NCBI RefSeq assembly: GCF_000384215.1
Contig: NZ_KB913032.1
Span: 6,967,605 to 7,031,604 of the forward strand
Direction: 5' to 3'
DNA: 64,000 nt
DNA from: Amycolatopsis alba DSM 44262
GTDB lineage: Bacteria; Actinomycetota; Actinomycetes; Mycobacteriales; Pseudonocardiaceae
Both the position numbers and the translations under genes were made by a program. Positions 27,122-36,500 of the stretch are shown piece after piece. The notes below the pieces were generated by a model. The model was given only the letters and a program-made list of their open reading frames with translations, searched no databases and was not told where the DNA came from. The stretch's first letter is position 1; each line of letters begins with the position of its first letter.

Positions 27122-27700
27122 GTGCCGCAAGCGAACGCGTCGTACCACCACGGCGACCTGCGAGATGCCTGTATCCGCGCCGCACGGGACCTGCTTGAGG
27201 AAACCGGGGACGCGAGCTTGTCGCTGCGGGCGGTGGCGCGGCGCGCCGGTGTCTCGGCAACGGCCCCGTACCGGCATTTCGCGGACCGTGACGCGCTTGC
27301 TTCGGCGGTCGCGGCCGAGGGCTACCGCGAACTCGCCACCAAGCTCGCGGCGGCCCACCCCGCGCCCGAGACTCCTGACGACCTGACCGAGATCGCCGTC
27401 GCCTACGTCTCGTTCGCCATCGAGCACCCAGCGCTGTTCAAGGTGATGTTCACCGAGCCCTGTGATCCCGGCGACGAAGAGCGGGCCGCCGCGACCGCGG
27501 CCATCAACGGCTACCTCAGGAGCATCGTCGGCGGTGTGTTCCCATCCGCCGATCCGGACGCGCTCTCGACCGCGGTATGGGCCGTCGTCCACGGTCTCGC
27601 GTTCCTGCAACTCGACGGGAAACTCGACGCGACCACCCCCGAGTCCGCCGCCGACCGCGTCCGCGACGCCGTTCGAGCACTGTTGTCCGTCGGCGGATGA
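27122..27700 (+). CDS. TetR family regulator (TetR_C_13/WHG-like)
   Basis: 192 aa starting with GTG at 27122. It opens with YHHGDLRDACIRAARDLLEETG, the signature of the TetR group with a WHG-type C-terminal domain, followed by LRAVARRAGVSATAPYRHFADRDALASA. The C-terminal helices include EHPALFKVMF and TAVWAVVHGLAFL, typical of that domain. It is divergent from the OYE gene and probably controls it. Its stop abuts the convergent gene ending at 27701. Confidence 0.9.
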   Translation: MPQANASYHHGDLRDACIRAARDLLEETGDASLSLRAVARRAGVSATAPYRHFADRDALASAVAAEGYRELATKLAAAHPAPETPDDLTEIAVAYVSFAIEHPALFKVMFTEPCDPGDEERAAATAAINGYLRSIVGGVFPSADPDALSTAVWAVVHGLAFLQLDGKLDATTPESAADRVRDAVRALLSVGG

Positions 27701-29848
27701 CTACTGGCGGACCACCTGCCTCGCGTGTTCGAGCAGCTGCTCCCCCGCCTGTCCGGAGGCGTACCGCGCCGCCGAAAGCGAGTTGATCGCGGCGGCCAGC
27801 GGATCCGGGTTGGTGGCATTGTGGATCGCCTGCCACAACCAGGCGTGTTCCCGATCCGCGTGCAGTTGCGATCGCCTGGCCAAGAACTCCGCTTCAGGGC
27901 TCAGACGGCGCTGCGCGAGTACGGCGGCGATGACGGGGTCTTCGGCGGTGCAGGTGTGCTCGGCCACGGCGGACGCCGCCCGCCAGGCCAGTTCCCGCAA
28001 GGTTTCCTCGGGCACGAAGGCGAGCCGATCGGTTTCGACGCCCAAGGGGCCTCCCCCTGGAAAAGCCCGCGAACCGTCCGGATTCCGTGCCTCCGCGTAC
28101 AGGTCGGGCAGGCGCGGCAGGATGCGATAGGCGACATTCTCCTCGCTCATCCGCCGGACGTCATCCTGTCGCAGCCGGTATCCGCAGTACCGCTCGATGG
28201 CGACCAGCCCTTTTTCCAGCTTGTCGCGGTAGCCGCCGAAATCGAGGCCGGACAAGGCTTCGTTCACCTCGGGATCCTCGATCTCTTCTGCACAGCCGAG
28301 TTCGAACGACGCGAAGACAGTCCCGTTGTCGGCGAAGGAAAGCGTGGTCATCGCGTCGATGTTCCAAAACAAGCTCGCCACGCGGCCTGCCTGCGACAAC
28401 GGCCTGAGCGTCGAAGACTGCGAACCCTGGTATCCGTTGAACTCGATGGCCAGCACCCCACCTTCGACGGCCAGCACGGACACCCAAGGATCGAGGCCGA
28501 AGTCCTGCGAGAGTTCCTCGGCGGACTCCGGTTCGGCCGGATCCGCGCCAAAGCCGCGGAGCACCTCGGCGAGAGAAGCGCCCTTGACCACCGTGACCGT
28601 CGCCGCATCGCCGAGCGCGCTCTCGTCGATCCACCGGTAGGCGGCTTCCGGTGGCGGCTCGATGTCGGGGACAGGCTCGCCGCGGACGACGTAACCGAGC
28701 CTGTCGCCACGCTTGTGCACCACGTCCGGGCCCGGAAGTGCTTGCCACAGCATGATTTCGTAGCGCTCGCGCTCGTCGCCGTCCCGGCCGATCGCATGCA
28801 CGCGGACCCGGAAACCGCCCGGCCACGGCGGTGTTCTCGAGCGAGAGGAGCTGCCTTCACCCAAGGTGGCGTCGCCTCGCTCGGCCTGCCAGGAGATTTC
28901 GACGACCTCGTCCCACGCGTCAACGTTCGTCTCGTCCGGCGGGCCATCGAGGATCCGCATCGAGACGTCCATCCGACCTTCGCCGATACCGGTCCGCACG
29001 GCGACGCCGCCAGGGACCGCGACGGCCAGACCGTTCCCGCTGAAGTCGGGCTCGCCGACGACGGACCGCTCGGCCAGCGTGAACCGGTGCTCGCGCACCT
29101 CTGCCGAACACGACGCCCAAATCGGCAGCACGTACTCCGCCCGGCGTTTCTCCGACAACGCGTCCGCATACGCGGGCGGCATCGGAATTTCGCTCAACAG
29201 AGCCGCAACGGCGCCCAGCGCGACACCGACGACCGCCGCCGACGTCCCCGCGACCAGCGGCCCTTCCGCTCGCCGGAGAACCGGCAAGGCGACCGCGACG
29301 GCCAACGCGAGATGCGCCGCTCCGTGCTCCGCCGCCAGTTCCTTCTCGCCGGTGAGCTCCGGCGCGGCCGCCAGTAGCGAAGACACGGCCTCATACCCGG
29401 CCAGGTCCGCGACCAGCGCGACGACCAGCTCGGAGATCCCCGGCCGCAGCTGATCGAGCAGGCGCACCGCGGCGACGGTCGCGGCGTTCTGCCCGCCGGC
29501 CATCCCGATGCCGAAGGTCTTCGGAGTCGCGTCCGGCCCAGGAACCGCCGCCGCGACCTCGTCCGGAATGACGACCGCCAGCTCGTCCAAGGTCAGTTCG
29601 AGTGCGCCGAGCAGCCGTTCGGAAACCGAATCACCCAGCGAACGCAGACGGCTCGCCACCAGTGACTCACCTGGGCTCACCCCCGCCCACCGGCCGGCCT
29701 CGAGACCGAACACGTCCGGCTTCGTTTCCGGGGTACCCAACCTGCCGAGCGCCGCCGCGGGATCCTGCGGAATTCTCTTGCGCAGCAACGGAATCAGTTC
29801 TGTGAGCACCGGCACGAGCGCGTCCGCCGGCCCCGCCGGTACCTCCAT
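27701..29848 (-). CDS. Large protein with a DUF6461-like domain
   Basis: 715 aa from ATG at 29848, preceded by GGAGGGA. Three regions can be seen. Residues about 1-215 are helical with many Ala/Leu and one hydrophobic stretch (VVGVALGAVAALLSEI). Residues about 230-390 are strand-rich. Residues about 400-560 resemble DUF6461 (YRWIDESALGDAATVTVVKGASLAEVLRGFG, LAIEFNGYQGS, SLFWNIDAMTTLSFAD). The last 150 residues are helical. DUF6461 occurs in actinobacterial proteins of unknown role, sometimes near toxin systems. No catalytic motif is evident and I cannot assign a function. Confidence 0.75.
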   Translation of the reverse strand: MEVPAGPADALVPVLTELIPLLRKRIPQDPAAALGRLGTPETKPDVFGLEAGRWAGVSPGESLVASRLRSLGDSVSERLLGALELTLDELAVVIPDEVAAAVPGPDATPKTFGIGMAGGQNAATVAAVRLLDQLRPGISELVVALVADLAGYEAVSSLLAAAPELTGEKELAAEHGAAHLALAVAVALPVLRRAEGPLVAGTSAAVVGVALGAVAALLSEIPMPPAYADALSEKRRAEYVLPIWASCSAEVREHRFTLAERSVVGEPDFSGNGLAVAVPGGVAVRTGIGEGRMDVSMRILDGPPDETNVDAWDEVVEISWQAERGDATLGEGSSSRSRTPPWPGGFRVRVHAIGRDGDERERYEIMLWQALPGPDVVHKRGDRLGYVVRGEPVPDIEPPPEAAYRWIDESALGDAATVTVVKGASLAEVLRGFGADPAEPESAEELSQDFGLDPWVSVLAVEGGVLAIEFNGYQGSQSSTLRPLSQAGRVASLFWNIDAMTTLSFADNGTVFASFELGCAEEIEDPEVNEALSGLDFGGYRDKLEKGLVAIERYCGYRLRQDDVRRMSEENVAYRILPRLPDLYAEARNPDGSRAFPGGGPLGVETDRLAFVPEETLRELAWRAASAVAEHTCTAEDPVIAAVLAQRRLSPEAEFLARRSQLHADREHAWLWQAIHNATNPDPLAAAINSLSAARYASGQAGEQLLEHARQVVRQ

Positions 29849-29932
29849 GTGTCCCTCCACCCAGCCCTCCCACGTTTCGACGACGCGAGGCACGGTAGCG
29901 GGTCACACCGACAGATCCGGGCGGGAACAGTC

Positions 29933-30523
29933 CTAGCCGAGGTCTGCCGAGGAAGCGACGACGACGGCGTAGAGATCGCCGATCGTGGCCAGGGCCGCAC
30001 GATGTTGTTCCGCGGCTGCCACCGGGCCGTCGACCGACGGGAGTGAACGCGTGGCGCAGGCGGCGGCGACCACGGTCGGGGCGTTTCCGCGCAAGAACGC
30101 GCCCTCCGCGGTGAAAGTGACGCACATGTGGGTCATGAATCCGGCCACGACGACGTTCTGGTGACCGGCGGCGTCGACCAGTTCCCCCAGCTGTGTGCCG
30201 ACGAACGAGTTCGGCGCGGTCTTCACCACGATCTGCTCACCCTCGGCGGGAGCGACGCGTTCGTGGATCTGGCCGATGTCCTGCTGAAGGTCGTACGGGC
30301 TGCCCTCGCCGCCGTCGTGCATGACATGGATGACCGTCGCGCCCTCGGCCCGCGCGCGGGCCAGCAGGGTGGCGGCCTCGTCGAGCGCCTCTTTCCAGCC
30401 GTCGAGTTCCATCACGCCGCGCGTGTAGGTGTTCTGGTAGTCGACGAGGATCACCGTCGCGTCCGAGAGCGCCGCCGGGGTCGTCGGCAGAGTGCTGATT
30501 TCGCGGAGAGTGGTGCTGGTCAT
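29933..30523 (-). CDS. Isochorismatase-family cysteine hydrolase
   Basis: 196 aa from ATG at 30523 (GAAGGA upstream). The catalytic triad of the family is visible: Asp in ILVDYQNTYT, Lys in VVKTAPNSF, and Cys in GFMTHMCVTF, preceded by the cis-peptide region. Members hydrolyse amides or vinyl ethers such as nicotinamide, biuret or isochorismate; the substrate is not evident here. It is divergent from a GlxA-type AraC regulator and shares a palindromic operator with it, so the regulator probably controls it. Confidence 0.9.
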   Translation of the reverse strand: MTSTTLREISTLPTTPAALSDATVILVDYQNTYTRGVMELDGWKEALDEAATLLARARAEGATVIHVMHDGGEGSPYDLQQDIGQIHERVAPAEGEQIVVKTAPNSFVGTQLGELVDAAGHQNVVVAGFMTHMCVTFTAEGAFLRGNAPTVVAAACATRSLPSVDGPVAAAEQHRAALATIGDLYAVVVASSADLG

Positions 30524-30562
30524 CGTGTTTCCTTCGCTTTCCGTGGGTACGGTTACCATGAT

Positions 30563-30604
30563 GGCTGACCCGATTCGATATCGAGATACGGATTCGGGTC
30601 AGCC
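30563..30604. promoter_or_regulatory. Operator palindrome between isochorismatase and AraC genes
   Basis: Perfect 11-bp arms GGCTGACCCGA (30563-30573) and TCGGGTCAGCC (30594-30604) enclose a 20-base centre that itself contains the palindrome TCGATATCGA (30575-30584). It sits midway between the divergent start codons. Confidence 0.6.
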
Positions 30605-30643
30605 GTGGTCGAGATCGGCCGACATCCGTGAGAAGAGAGATCC

Positions 30644-31603
30644 ATGAGCACTCCGAGCGTGGCCGTCCTGGCGTTCGAGGGCATCAGCCCGTTCCACCTC
30701 GCCGTGCCGTCGCTGGTTTGGGGGCCGGAATCCCCGGCGGGAGACATGGAACCGTGGCCGATCACGGTCGTCGCCCAGGAGCCGGGCCGCCTGACCACGA
30801 GCGCCGGCTACGCGATCGACGTCCCGGCCGGTCTCGGCGCGCTCACGGACGCCGAAATCGTCGTCGTGCCGTGGTGGTCGGCCCCGGACACTCCGACACC
30901 CTCCCCCGTCTCCGCCGCACTGCGTGCCGCGCACGAACGTGGAGCGCTCGTCGTCGGGCTCTGCCTGGGAGTCTTCGCCCTCGGGGACGCCGGCATCCTC
31001 GACGGACGCGCCGCGACCACCCATTGGAAGTGGGTCGAAACGTTCCGGAGGCGCTTCCCCTCCGTGGAACTGCGTCCGGAAGAACTGTACGTCGACGAAG
31101 GCGACGTCGTGACCGGCGCGGGCGCGACCGCCGGTATCGACACCTGCCTTCACCTGCTCGCCCGCACGGCCGGTCAGGTCGTCGCCAACCGCGTCGCCCG
31201 CCGGATCGTTGCCGCGCCACACCGCCCCGGCGGCCAGGCCCAGTTCATAGAACTTCCCGTCCCCGCCCCGGACGTGGATCAGCTCACCGGGGTGATGAAC
31301 TGGGCACAGGCCCGGTTGGACGTCCCGCACAGCATCGACGGGCTCGCCGCCAAGGCACATATGAGCCGCAGTACCTTCACCCGTTCCTTCCGCGCCCGTA
31401 CCGGGACCACCGTTCACCATTGGCTTGTCGCACAACGCCTCGCACGAGCCCGGCACCTGCTCGAAACGACCGCGCTCGGCGTCGACGCGATCGCCGCGCA
31501 GTCCGGCTTCGGCACCCCTGCCCGGCTGCGCGAACACTTCGCCACCGCGCTGGGCACCACACCGACCCGCTACCGGGTCGAGTTCGGCGGCACCGTCACG
31601 TGA
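30644..31603 (+). CDS. GlxA/FtrA-type AraC regulator with DJ-1/PfpI domain
   Basis: 319 aa. The N-terminal 170 residues form a DJ-1/PfpI-like domain (VAVLAFEGISPFHLAVPSLVWG, GLCLGVFALGDAGILDGR with the nucleophile-elbow Cys). The C-terminal 100 residues hold the two AraC helix-turn-helices (LAAKAHMSRSTFTRSFRARTG, DAIAAQSGFGTPARLREHFATALGTTPTRYR). These proteins sense small metabolites through the DJ-1 domain. GAGAGATCC precedes the ATG. Likely controls the divergent isochorismatase-like gene. Confidence 0.9.
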   Translation: MSTPSVAVLAFEGISPFHLAVPSLVWGPESPAGDMEPWPITVVAQEPGRLTTSAGYAIDVPAGLGALTDAEIVVVPWWSAPDTPTPSPVSAALRAAHERGALVVGLCLGVFALGDAGILDGRAATTHWKWVETFRRRFPSVELRPEELYVDEGDVVTGAGATAGIDTCLHLLARTAGQVVANRVARRIVAAPHRPGGQAQFIELPVPAPDVDQLTGVMNWAQARLDVPHSIDGLAAKAHMSRSTFTRSFRARTGTTVHHWLVAQRLARARHLLETTALGVDAIAAQSGFGTPARLREHFATALGTTPTRYRVEFGGTVT

Positions 31604-31841
31604 GGCACCACCCGAGCTGACCGGAAATCCTTTTCCTGTCGGCAGGCGCAAAACGGAAGCATCATTTCCGCAAACCCGCGGCCCGAGTCAGGAAAGAACG
31701 ACGGCGGAGCCGTGGCCTGCACTCGATTTTCACGTGGCTGAATAGCTCACCCACGAGGGTGAGCTCTATCGAGTGCATTGCCCGGCGAGACTGGATCGAG
31801 GAACCGCTCCGGGGCAAGATGGCCCGAGCACGACGACTGTC

Positions 31842-32012
31842 ATGACGGAGGACCATGTGGAGCTGTGCGGGACCCCCATCTTCGACTCGCTGGTCGAGGA
31901 AACGAGGAGGGCGGCGACTCGGAGCGGCGACGGAAATTCCGAATTGACCGAACATCACTCCGATGTCGGCAAGGAAATTGACGACGATCGCGCGCCCCGG
32001 CAGTCCATATGA
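31842..32012 (+). CDS. 56-aa acidic protein with a TPIFD motif
   Basis: A short frame in the 400-bp gap between the AraC and ArsR genes, with GC-rich third positions. The product is hydrophilic and acidic; it has CGTPIFDSLVEETRRAA near the start and a Glu/Asp-rich tail. The motif TPIFDxLV is shared with the small gene at 33263-33412 (ATPIFDLVAKMV). The ribosome site is poor, so the start is uncertain. Function unknown. The rest of the gap (31604-31841) holds only a 9-bp hairpin at 31744-31765. Confidence 0.4.
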   Translation: MTEDHVELCGTPIFDSLVEETRRAATRSGDGNSELTEHHSDVGKEIDDDRAPRQSI

Positions 32013-32016
32013 CTGT

Positions 32017-32382
32017 TCATCCAGTTTCCGTCGAATTCGCGTCATCGGAAGCAGTGGCGGAATTCTGCAGATCGTCGAGCAATTCCATCTGGCCGGTGAT
32101 GACGCTGGTGAGAATTCCGCGCGCGACGGCGAGCAATTCCGCGACCGACGGACTGGTCAGCGAGTAGGACACGGTCGTGCCGTCCTTGCGTGGCACGACC
32201 AGCTTGGCCCGGCGCAGCACGGCGAGCTGCTGGGACAGGTTGGCGGGCTCGATACCCAGGTCGGCGAGCAGTTCCGAGACGTGATGGTCCCGCTCGCTGA
32301 GGAGTTCGAGCACGCGGATCCGGACAGGATGGCCCAGCGTCTTGAAGAATTCCGCCTTCACTTGATACAGGGGTCTGCTCAT
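32017..32382 (-). CDS. ArsR family regulator
   Basis: 121 aa from ATG at 32382 with GGAGGGA upstream. The winged helix-turn-helix is clear: FFKTLGHPVRIRVLELLSERDHHVSELLADLGIEPANLSQQLAVLRRAKLV, then the wing RKDGTTVSYSLTS. No cysteine metal sites are present (ELLSERD replaces the ELCVCDL metal site of classical ArsR), so it is probably not a metal sensor. No obvious target gene is adjacent; the nearest divergent gene is at 32639. Confidence 0.9.
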   Translation of the reverse strand: MSRPLYQVKAEFFKTLGHPVRIRVLELLSERDHHVSELLADLGIEPANLSQQLAVLRRAKLVVPRKDGTTVSYSLTSPSVAELLAVARGILTSVITGQMELLDDLQNSATASDDANSTETG

Positions 32383-32550
32383 CGGTATCCCTCCGCCACA
32401 CGGGGAAGGATCGGTCCGGCCGTCCGCATGACAACAATCGTGCCCGACCACGCCGCCCGCCGAACAACACCCCGCGCGGAACCGCCACGACCGCACCCGA
32501 TCAGGGCATAACCTGCGCCTTCTTCAACCCCAGCACACACCCTTGGGTTG

Positions 32551-32556
32551 TATAAT
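32551..32556 (+). promoter_or_regulatory. Consensus -10 element
   Basis: A perfect TATAAT stands out in very GC-rich surroundings, inside the near-palindrome TTGTATAATTATGCAA (32549-32564). It lies 83 bases before the GTG at 32639. A dimeric regulator, perhaps the adjacent ArsR protein, could cover it. Confidence 0.45.
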
Positions 32557-32638
32557 TATGCAAGTCTGCACACTTAGCGAAGGTGAGAACGCCCGTGAAC
32601 CCCTTGCCGATCACCCGGCCTGCCGCGAGGAGCGGACG

Positions 32639-33247
32639 GTGACGACACACCGCTCCGCTTCCACGGCAGTCACCCGTGCCCATCTGGCGCTCGCCGCGCA
32701 CGCGGCCGAGCTGGCCGATCTCGCCGCGAACGCCGCCAGGGCGGACACGACAGCGGACCACTCCGGCCTGATCGGAATGGCGCAGCAGATCCTCGACGCG
32801 GCCGTCGTCGCCGCGAGGGCCGACGGGAAGACCTGGCAAGAGATCGCGGTCGCGCTCGACGAGACGACACCGCAGTCCGCGCGATCCCGGTTCTGGCCGG
32901 CGATCGCGCGGTTCCGGGCGGATTCGTTCCCTTCGCAGGACGCTCGCCGCGGCGGTGTGCCGGAGCACTCGGGGAAGACGTCGTTCCGGCTCCGCCGCCT
33001 ACCGGTCCCGGAGCGGCAGCCCGATGCTCCCGCCGAGTCCGCAGCGGCCGCCCGCCTCGCTCTCGTCCCGATACCTTCCGAGCAGGAGGACACCCGGCTC
33101 AAGATCGCGGAACGGCTGGTCGCCGCCTACGAGCGGATCGCGACCAACGACCGGCAACCCCCGCCATGGATCCTCGACGGCCTCGCCCACGCTCGTCGCA
33201 CCGCCGCGGAACTTCGCGCCGACAGCCCTGGCACGTCCGCCGAATGA
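32639..33247 (+). CDS. Hypothetical protein with an HTH-like segment
   Basis: 202 aa from GTG at 32639 (AGGAG 7 bases upstream); a longer frame back to 32543 would cross the promoter. Residues 10-50 are an Ala-rich helix. ADGKTWQEIAVALDETTPQSARSRFWPAIARFR (about 60-92) is laid out like a helix-turn-helix with a Trp-anchored recognition helix. The middle is a basic linker (RLRRLPVPERQPD) and the C-terminus another helical unit (RLVAAYERIATNDR). Unknown family; perhaps a DNA-binding accessory protein. Its stop codon touches the inverted repeat at 33246. Confidence 0.65.
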   Translation: MTTHRSASTAVTRAHLALAAHAAELADLAANAARADTTADHSGLIGMAQQILDAAVVAARADGKTWQEIAVALDETTPQSARSRFWPAIARFRADSFPSQDARRGGVPEHSGKTSFRLRRLPVPERQPDAPAESAAAARLALVPIPSEQEDTRLKIAERLVAAYERIATNDRQPPPWILDGLAHARRTAAELRADSPGTSAE

Positions 33248-33380
33248 CCTTCCCGCAGGAAGCTACGCCGAGGTCGCGAGACCGGCTTCGCGATCGAAGT
33301 CGTGCTCGTCCTCGGTCTGCGTCCGCGACACCATCTTCGCGACCAGGTCAAAGATCGGCGTCGCTTCCTGCGGGAAGGTC
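33246..33380. repeat. 26-bp inverted repeat (25/26)
   Basis: The left arm 33246-33271 and right arm 33355-33380 are complementary at 25 of 26 positions, with 18 consecutive perfect pairs, separated by 83 bases. Both arms encode TFPQEATP when read outward on opposite strands. The left arm overlaps the end of the plus-strand gene; the right arm lies inside the small minus-strand gene. Confidence 0.7.
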
Positions 33381-33412
33381 ACGCTCTGCTGGTTCGCGCT
33401 CTCGGCGATCAT
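33263..33412 (-). CDS. 49-aa protein downstream of the RHS toxin
   Basis: ATG at 33412 has GAGGAG upstream. The product is MIAESANQQ..., with VTFPQEATPIFDLVAKMVSR and an acidic tail. It shares the TPIFDxLV core with the 56-aa frame at 31842. It is the first frame 114 bases downstream of the RHS gene on the same strand, where an immunity gene would be expected, but it is very short for an immunity protein. It lies across an inverted repeat. Function unknown. Confidence 0.45.
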   Translation of the reverse strand: MIAESANQQSVTFPQEATPIFDLVAKMVSRTQTEDEHDFDREAGLATSA

Positions 33413-33525
33413 GAACTGCTGCTCCTCAAGAGTGATGGCTGCTGCGACCGTTCACTCTAACGGCCGCGTCGTGGTGACGGGCCGTATTCGGGTTTTTCGG
33501 CCGAACTTGCCCGGCGCAGCGGCTC

Positions 33526-36500
33526 TCACAGGTACTGGCTGAGGTCGAGGCCCTTCGGGTTCTTGATCCACTCGGTGCCGTCGGGCTTGGTGAACTTGCC
33601 GCTGATGGTGTCGAACTTGGTCCCCAGCGGGGGCAGGTCCGGGAGCGGGACGTCCATCTTGCTGTCCATCAGCCGTTTGGCGATATCCGGGGTGATCCCG
33701 GTGTACTGGGTGTTGATCTCGACGTGATCGCGGATGCCACGTTCGAAGTCGTTGTTCGATTTGGGGAACTTCACTTCGTCGCTGGGCTTGACCCGGAAGT
33801 CGATGCCGATGTCGGAGGCGTCCCGGTTTCCGAGGGCGGTCTTCAGGTCGACGAAGTTGTGCAGGCTCGATTCGAGCTTCTTGTAGTTCATGTTCGCCGT
33901 GTGGGTCAGCGGGATCATGTTGTCCGCGGTGCCAGGTCCGCCCATGTCGCCGTTCTCGAGGTGCCCGCGGATCCACTTCTCGTCGGCCCGCAGAAACTCG
34001 TTTCCGTCCGCGTCGGGTTTGCTCTTCTTGGTGCTCTCCAGGGTCTCCACGAGCTCGTCGCTCAGGTTGTTCTCCCCGTAGACGTCGCCGTTCTGGTCCG
34101 TCTTGTTGCGGATGACCGCGTTCTTGTTCAGCGCGTCAACGTCGGTGACCTGCTTGGGATCCGGCTGGTTGACGAAGTCCTTCCCGCGCGTGGAGTTCTT
34201 GTCGTAGGTGGCCCTGACCTCTTCGGTGGTGCCCGCCTGGTTCTTGGTGCGGCCGCCGCGGTTGTCGTTCTCGGTCCGCGGACGTTTCGCGCTGCTGCCC
34301 GTGTTGCCCGCGTTGTGCCCGGTTCCGGAGGTGCTCGGACCGTCGACGTGTTTGCGTTTCTTGTCGCACCACACCAGACCGAGCGGATCCGAGCCCGCCG
34401 TCGGATCGTGCGGATAACCTGCCGGGTCGGGTCCGGCGGGGAGGCCGAGCGGATCCTGGCTGAGGTAGCGCGCGGTCGCCGGGTCGAAGTAGCGGTGCAG
34501 GTTGTAGTGCAGTCCGCTTTCCACGTCCAGGTACTGGCCAGGGAACCGCAAGGGCGTGCCCGTGAACGCGGAACCGGCCAGCGGCAGGCCCCACAGCGTC
34601 CAGCGGCCGGTCCAGCTCGGCACGCCGGCCGGGTCGAGCAGATCGGTCGGCGTGCCGATGGAATCGGTCACGAAAGCCTGGAACCGCACCGATCCGGCGC
34701 CGTGCTCGGTCTGCGTGACCGGTTCCTCGGTGTCCGGCCGCCGCTCCCATGTGGTGACGGTGACGCCCGCGGGGCCGGTGTGCGTTTGCTCGATCAGGGC
34801 GTTGCCGTCCCAGACGAAGCGCACCTGTTCGACGATCTGACCGTCCGGACCGAGCAGCTCCTTCGCCGTGCGGCGGCCCAGCGGGTCGTAGCGGTACCGC
34901 CAGCGGCGGCCGTCCGGCGCGGTGAGACCGGTCAGCCGGTTGCGCGCATCCCAGTCGTATCGCCAGCTCCGGTCGCCTTCGTGCCGTGCGGTGCGACGGC
35001 CGGTCGCGTCGTGTTCGTAGCGGACCACTCCCGCGCTGGTGACCGTGTTGCGCTCATACGTGCGCGGTCCGGCCTCGGCATACGCGATGTTCGTGGTCCC
35101 CCACCGCACGATCTTGCCCGCGCGGTCGTAGGCGACGTCCTCGCGGACACCGTCGATCAGATGGGTGGTGATCCGGCCGACGGCGTCACGTCCGAAGGAT
35201 TCGCCTCCCACGGCGTCGCGGATCGCGGTCAGGTCGCCGTCGGCTGACCGCGCGAACTCCCGGTGCCTCAGGACAGCGCCTGTCGCGTCGGTGAGGGTCT
35301 GGCCGACGATCCGGTCGTCGGCGTCGAACTGCTGCCGAACTCGGGCGCCTCGGTCGACGCGCCGGTCGATCGGACGGCCCTCCGGGTCGTAGGCGTACTC
35401 GACCAGATGCTCGGCGGTCGACAGCGCGCTCGGCCGTTCCTCCTTGTCGAAGGACCACACACTGGTCGCGCCCGACGGGGTGCGACGGCTGATGGCACCC
35501 CGCGCGGTGTCGTATTCGAAGGCCACTTCCAGGCCATCGGTGACGGCGCGCACCGTACGGCCGCTCTCGTCCCGTTCGAACTCCACGACGGACTCGCCGT
35601 CATCGGCGCGGACCAGCTCGCCGACCACGTCGTAGGCGTAGGTGGTCTCGGTGTCTTCGGTGCGGATCCGGACCAGGTTGCCGATGAGGTCGTAGCCGTA
35701 TTCCGTCGCTCGCCCGGCGGGGTCGACGGACCGGATCAGCTGACCCGCCGCGTCGTAGGCGTAGGTAGTCGCCCGGCCGTCGAAGTCGGTCTGCCGGACG
35801 AGGCGGCCCGTCGGATCGTATTCGTAGGTCCAGGTCAGGCCGGCGGGGTTGGTCACCGTGACCGGCCGCAACTCGGTGTCGTAGGCGTACTGGGTCCGCC
35901 CGCCCGCCGGATCGATCTCCGCGGTCAGCATGTCGAACGGGCCGTACTCACGTCGCGTCGTACGACCCGTCGGGTCGACGTGCTCGATCTCGTTGCCTTC
36001 GCTGTCGTAGCGCCAACTCTGCCGCTCGCTGAGCGAGCCGACCCGCCAGGCCCGCAGGCCCTCGACGGTCCAGCCGATGCGGGCTCGTCCCCTGCCGTGC
36101 GGGACCGAACGCGGCCTGCCGAACAGGTCGTGGTCCTCGATGCCGGTTTCGTCGGGCCCCGGTCCGGTGTCGAGGTTGATCGAGCCGGAGACGCCGACCG
36201 GATCCTCCCGCGGATCGGGTCCGATGCCGTCCGGGTACGCCCGGTAGCGGGTGCGGTCGCCCTCGTCCGCCAGCAGCCCGTCGACCCCGCCGTCCTCGGA
36301 CCGGTTCACCAGCACCACGCTGTCGTCAGGCCGGGTGACCTTCGAGATCTCGCCGTCGGCGTTGTAAGTGAACCGCGTGGTGCGGCCGAGCGCGTCGGTC
36401 TTCGACCGCATCTTGCCCCGGTCGTCCCAGGTGTAGACGGTGGACGCGCCGAGCGGATCCGTCTCGCGCACCACGTGGTGCGCGCCGTCGAGCTCGAAAA

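Noticed and set aside
31662..32045. 127-codon minus-strand frame between AraC and ArsR genes
   Set aside because: Basic, low-complexity product, overlaps the 3' end of ArsR and lacks a ribosome site; the opposite small frame at 31842 has better codon use.
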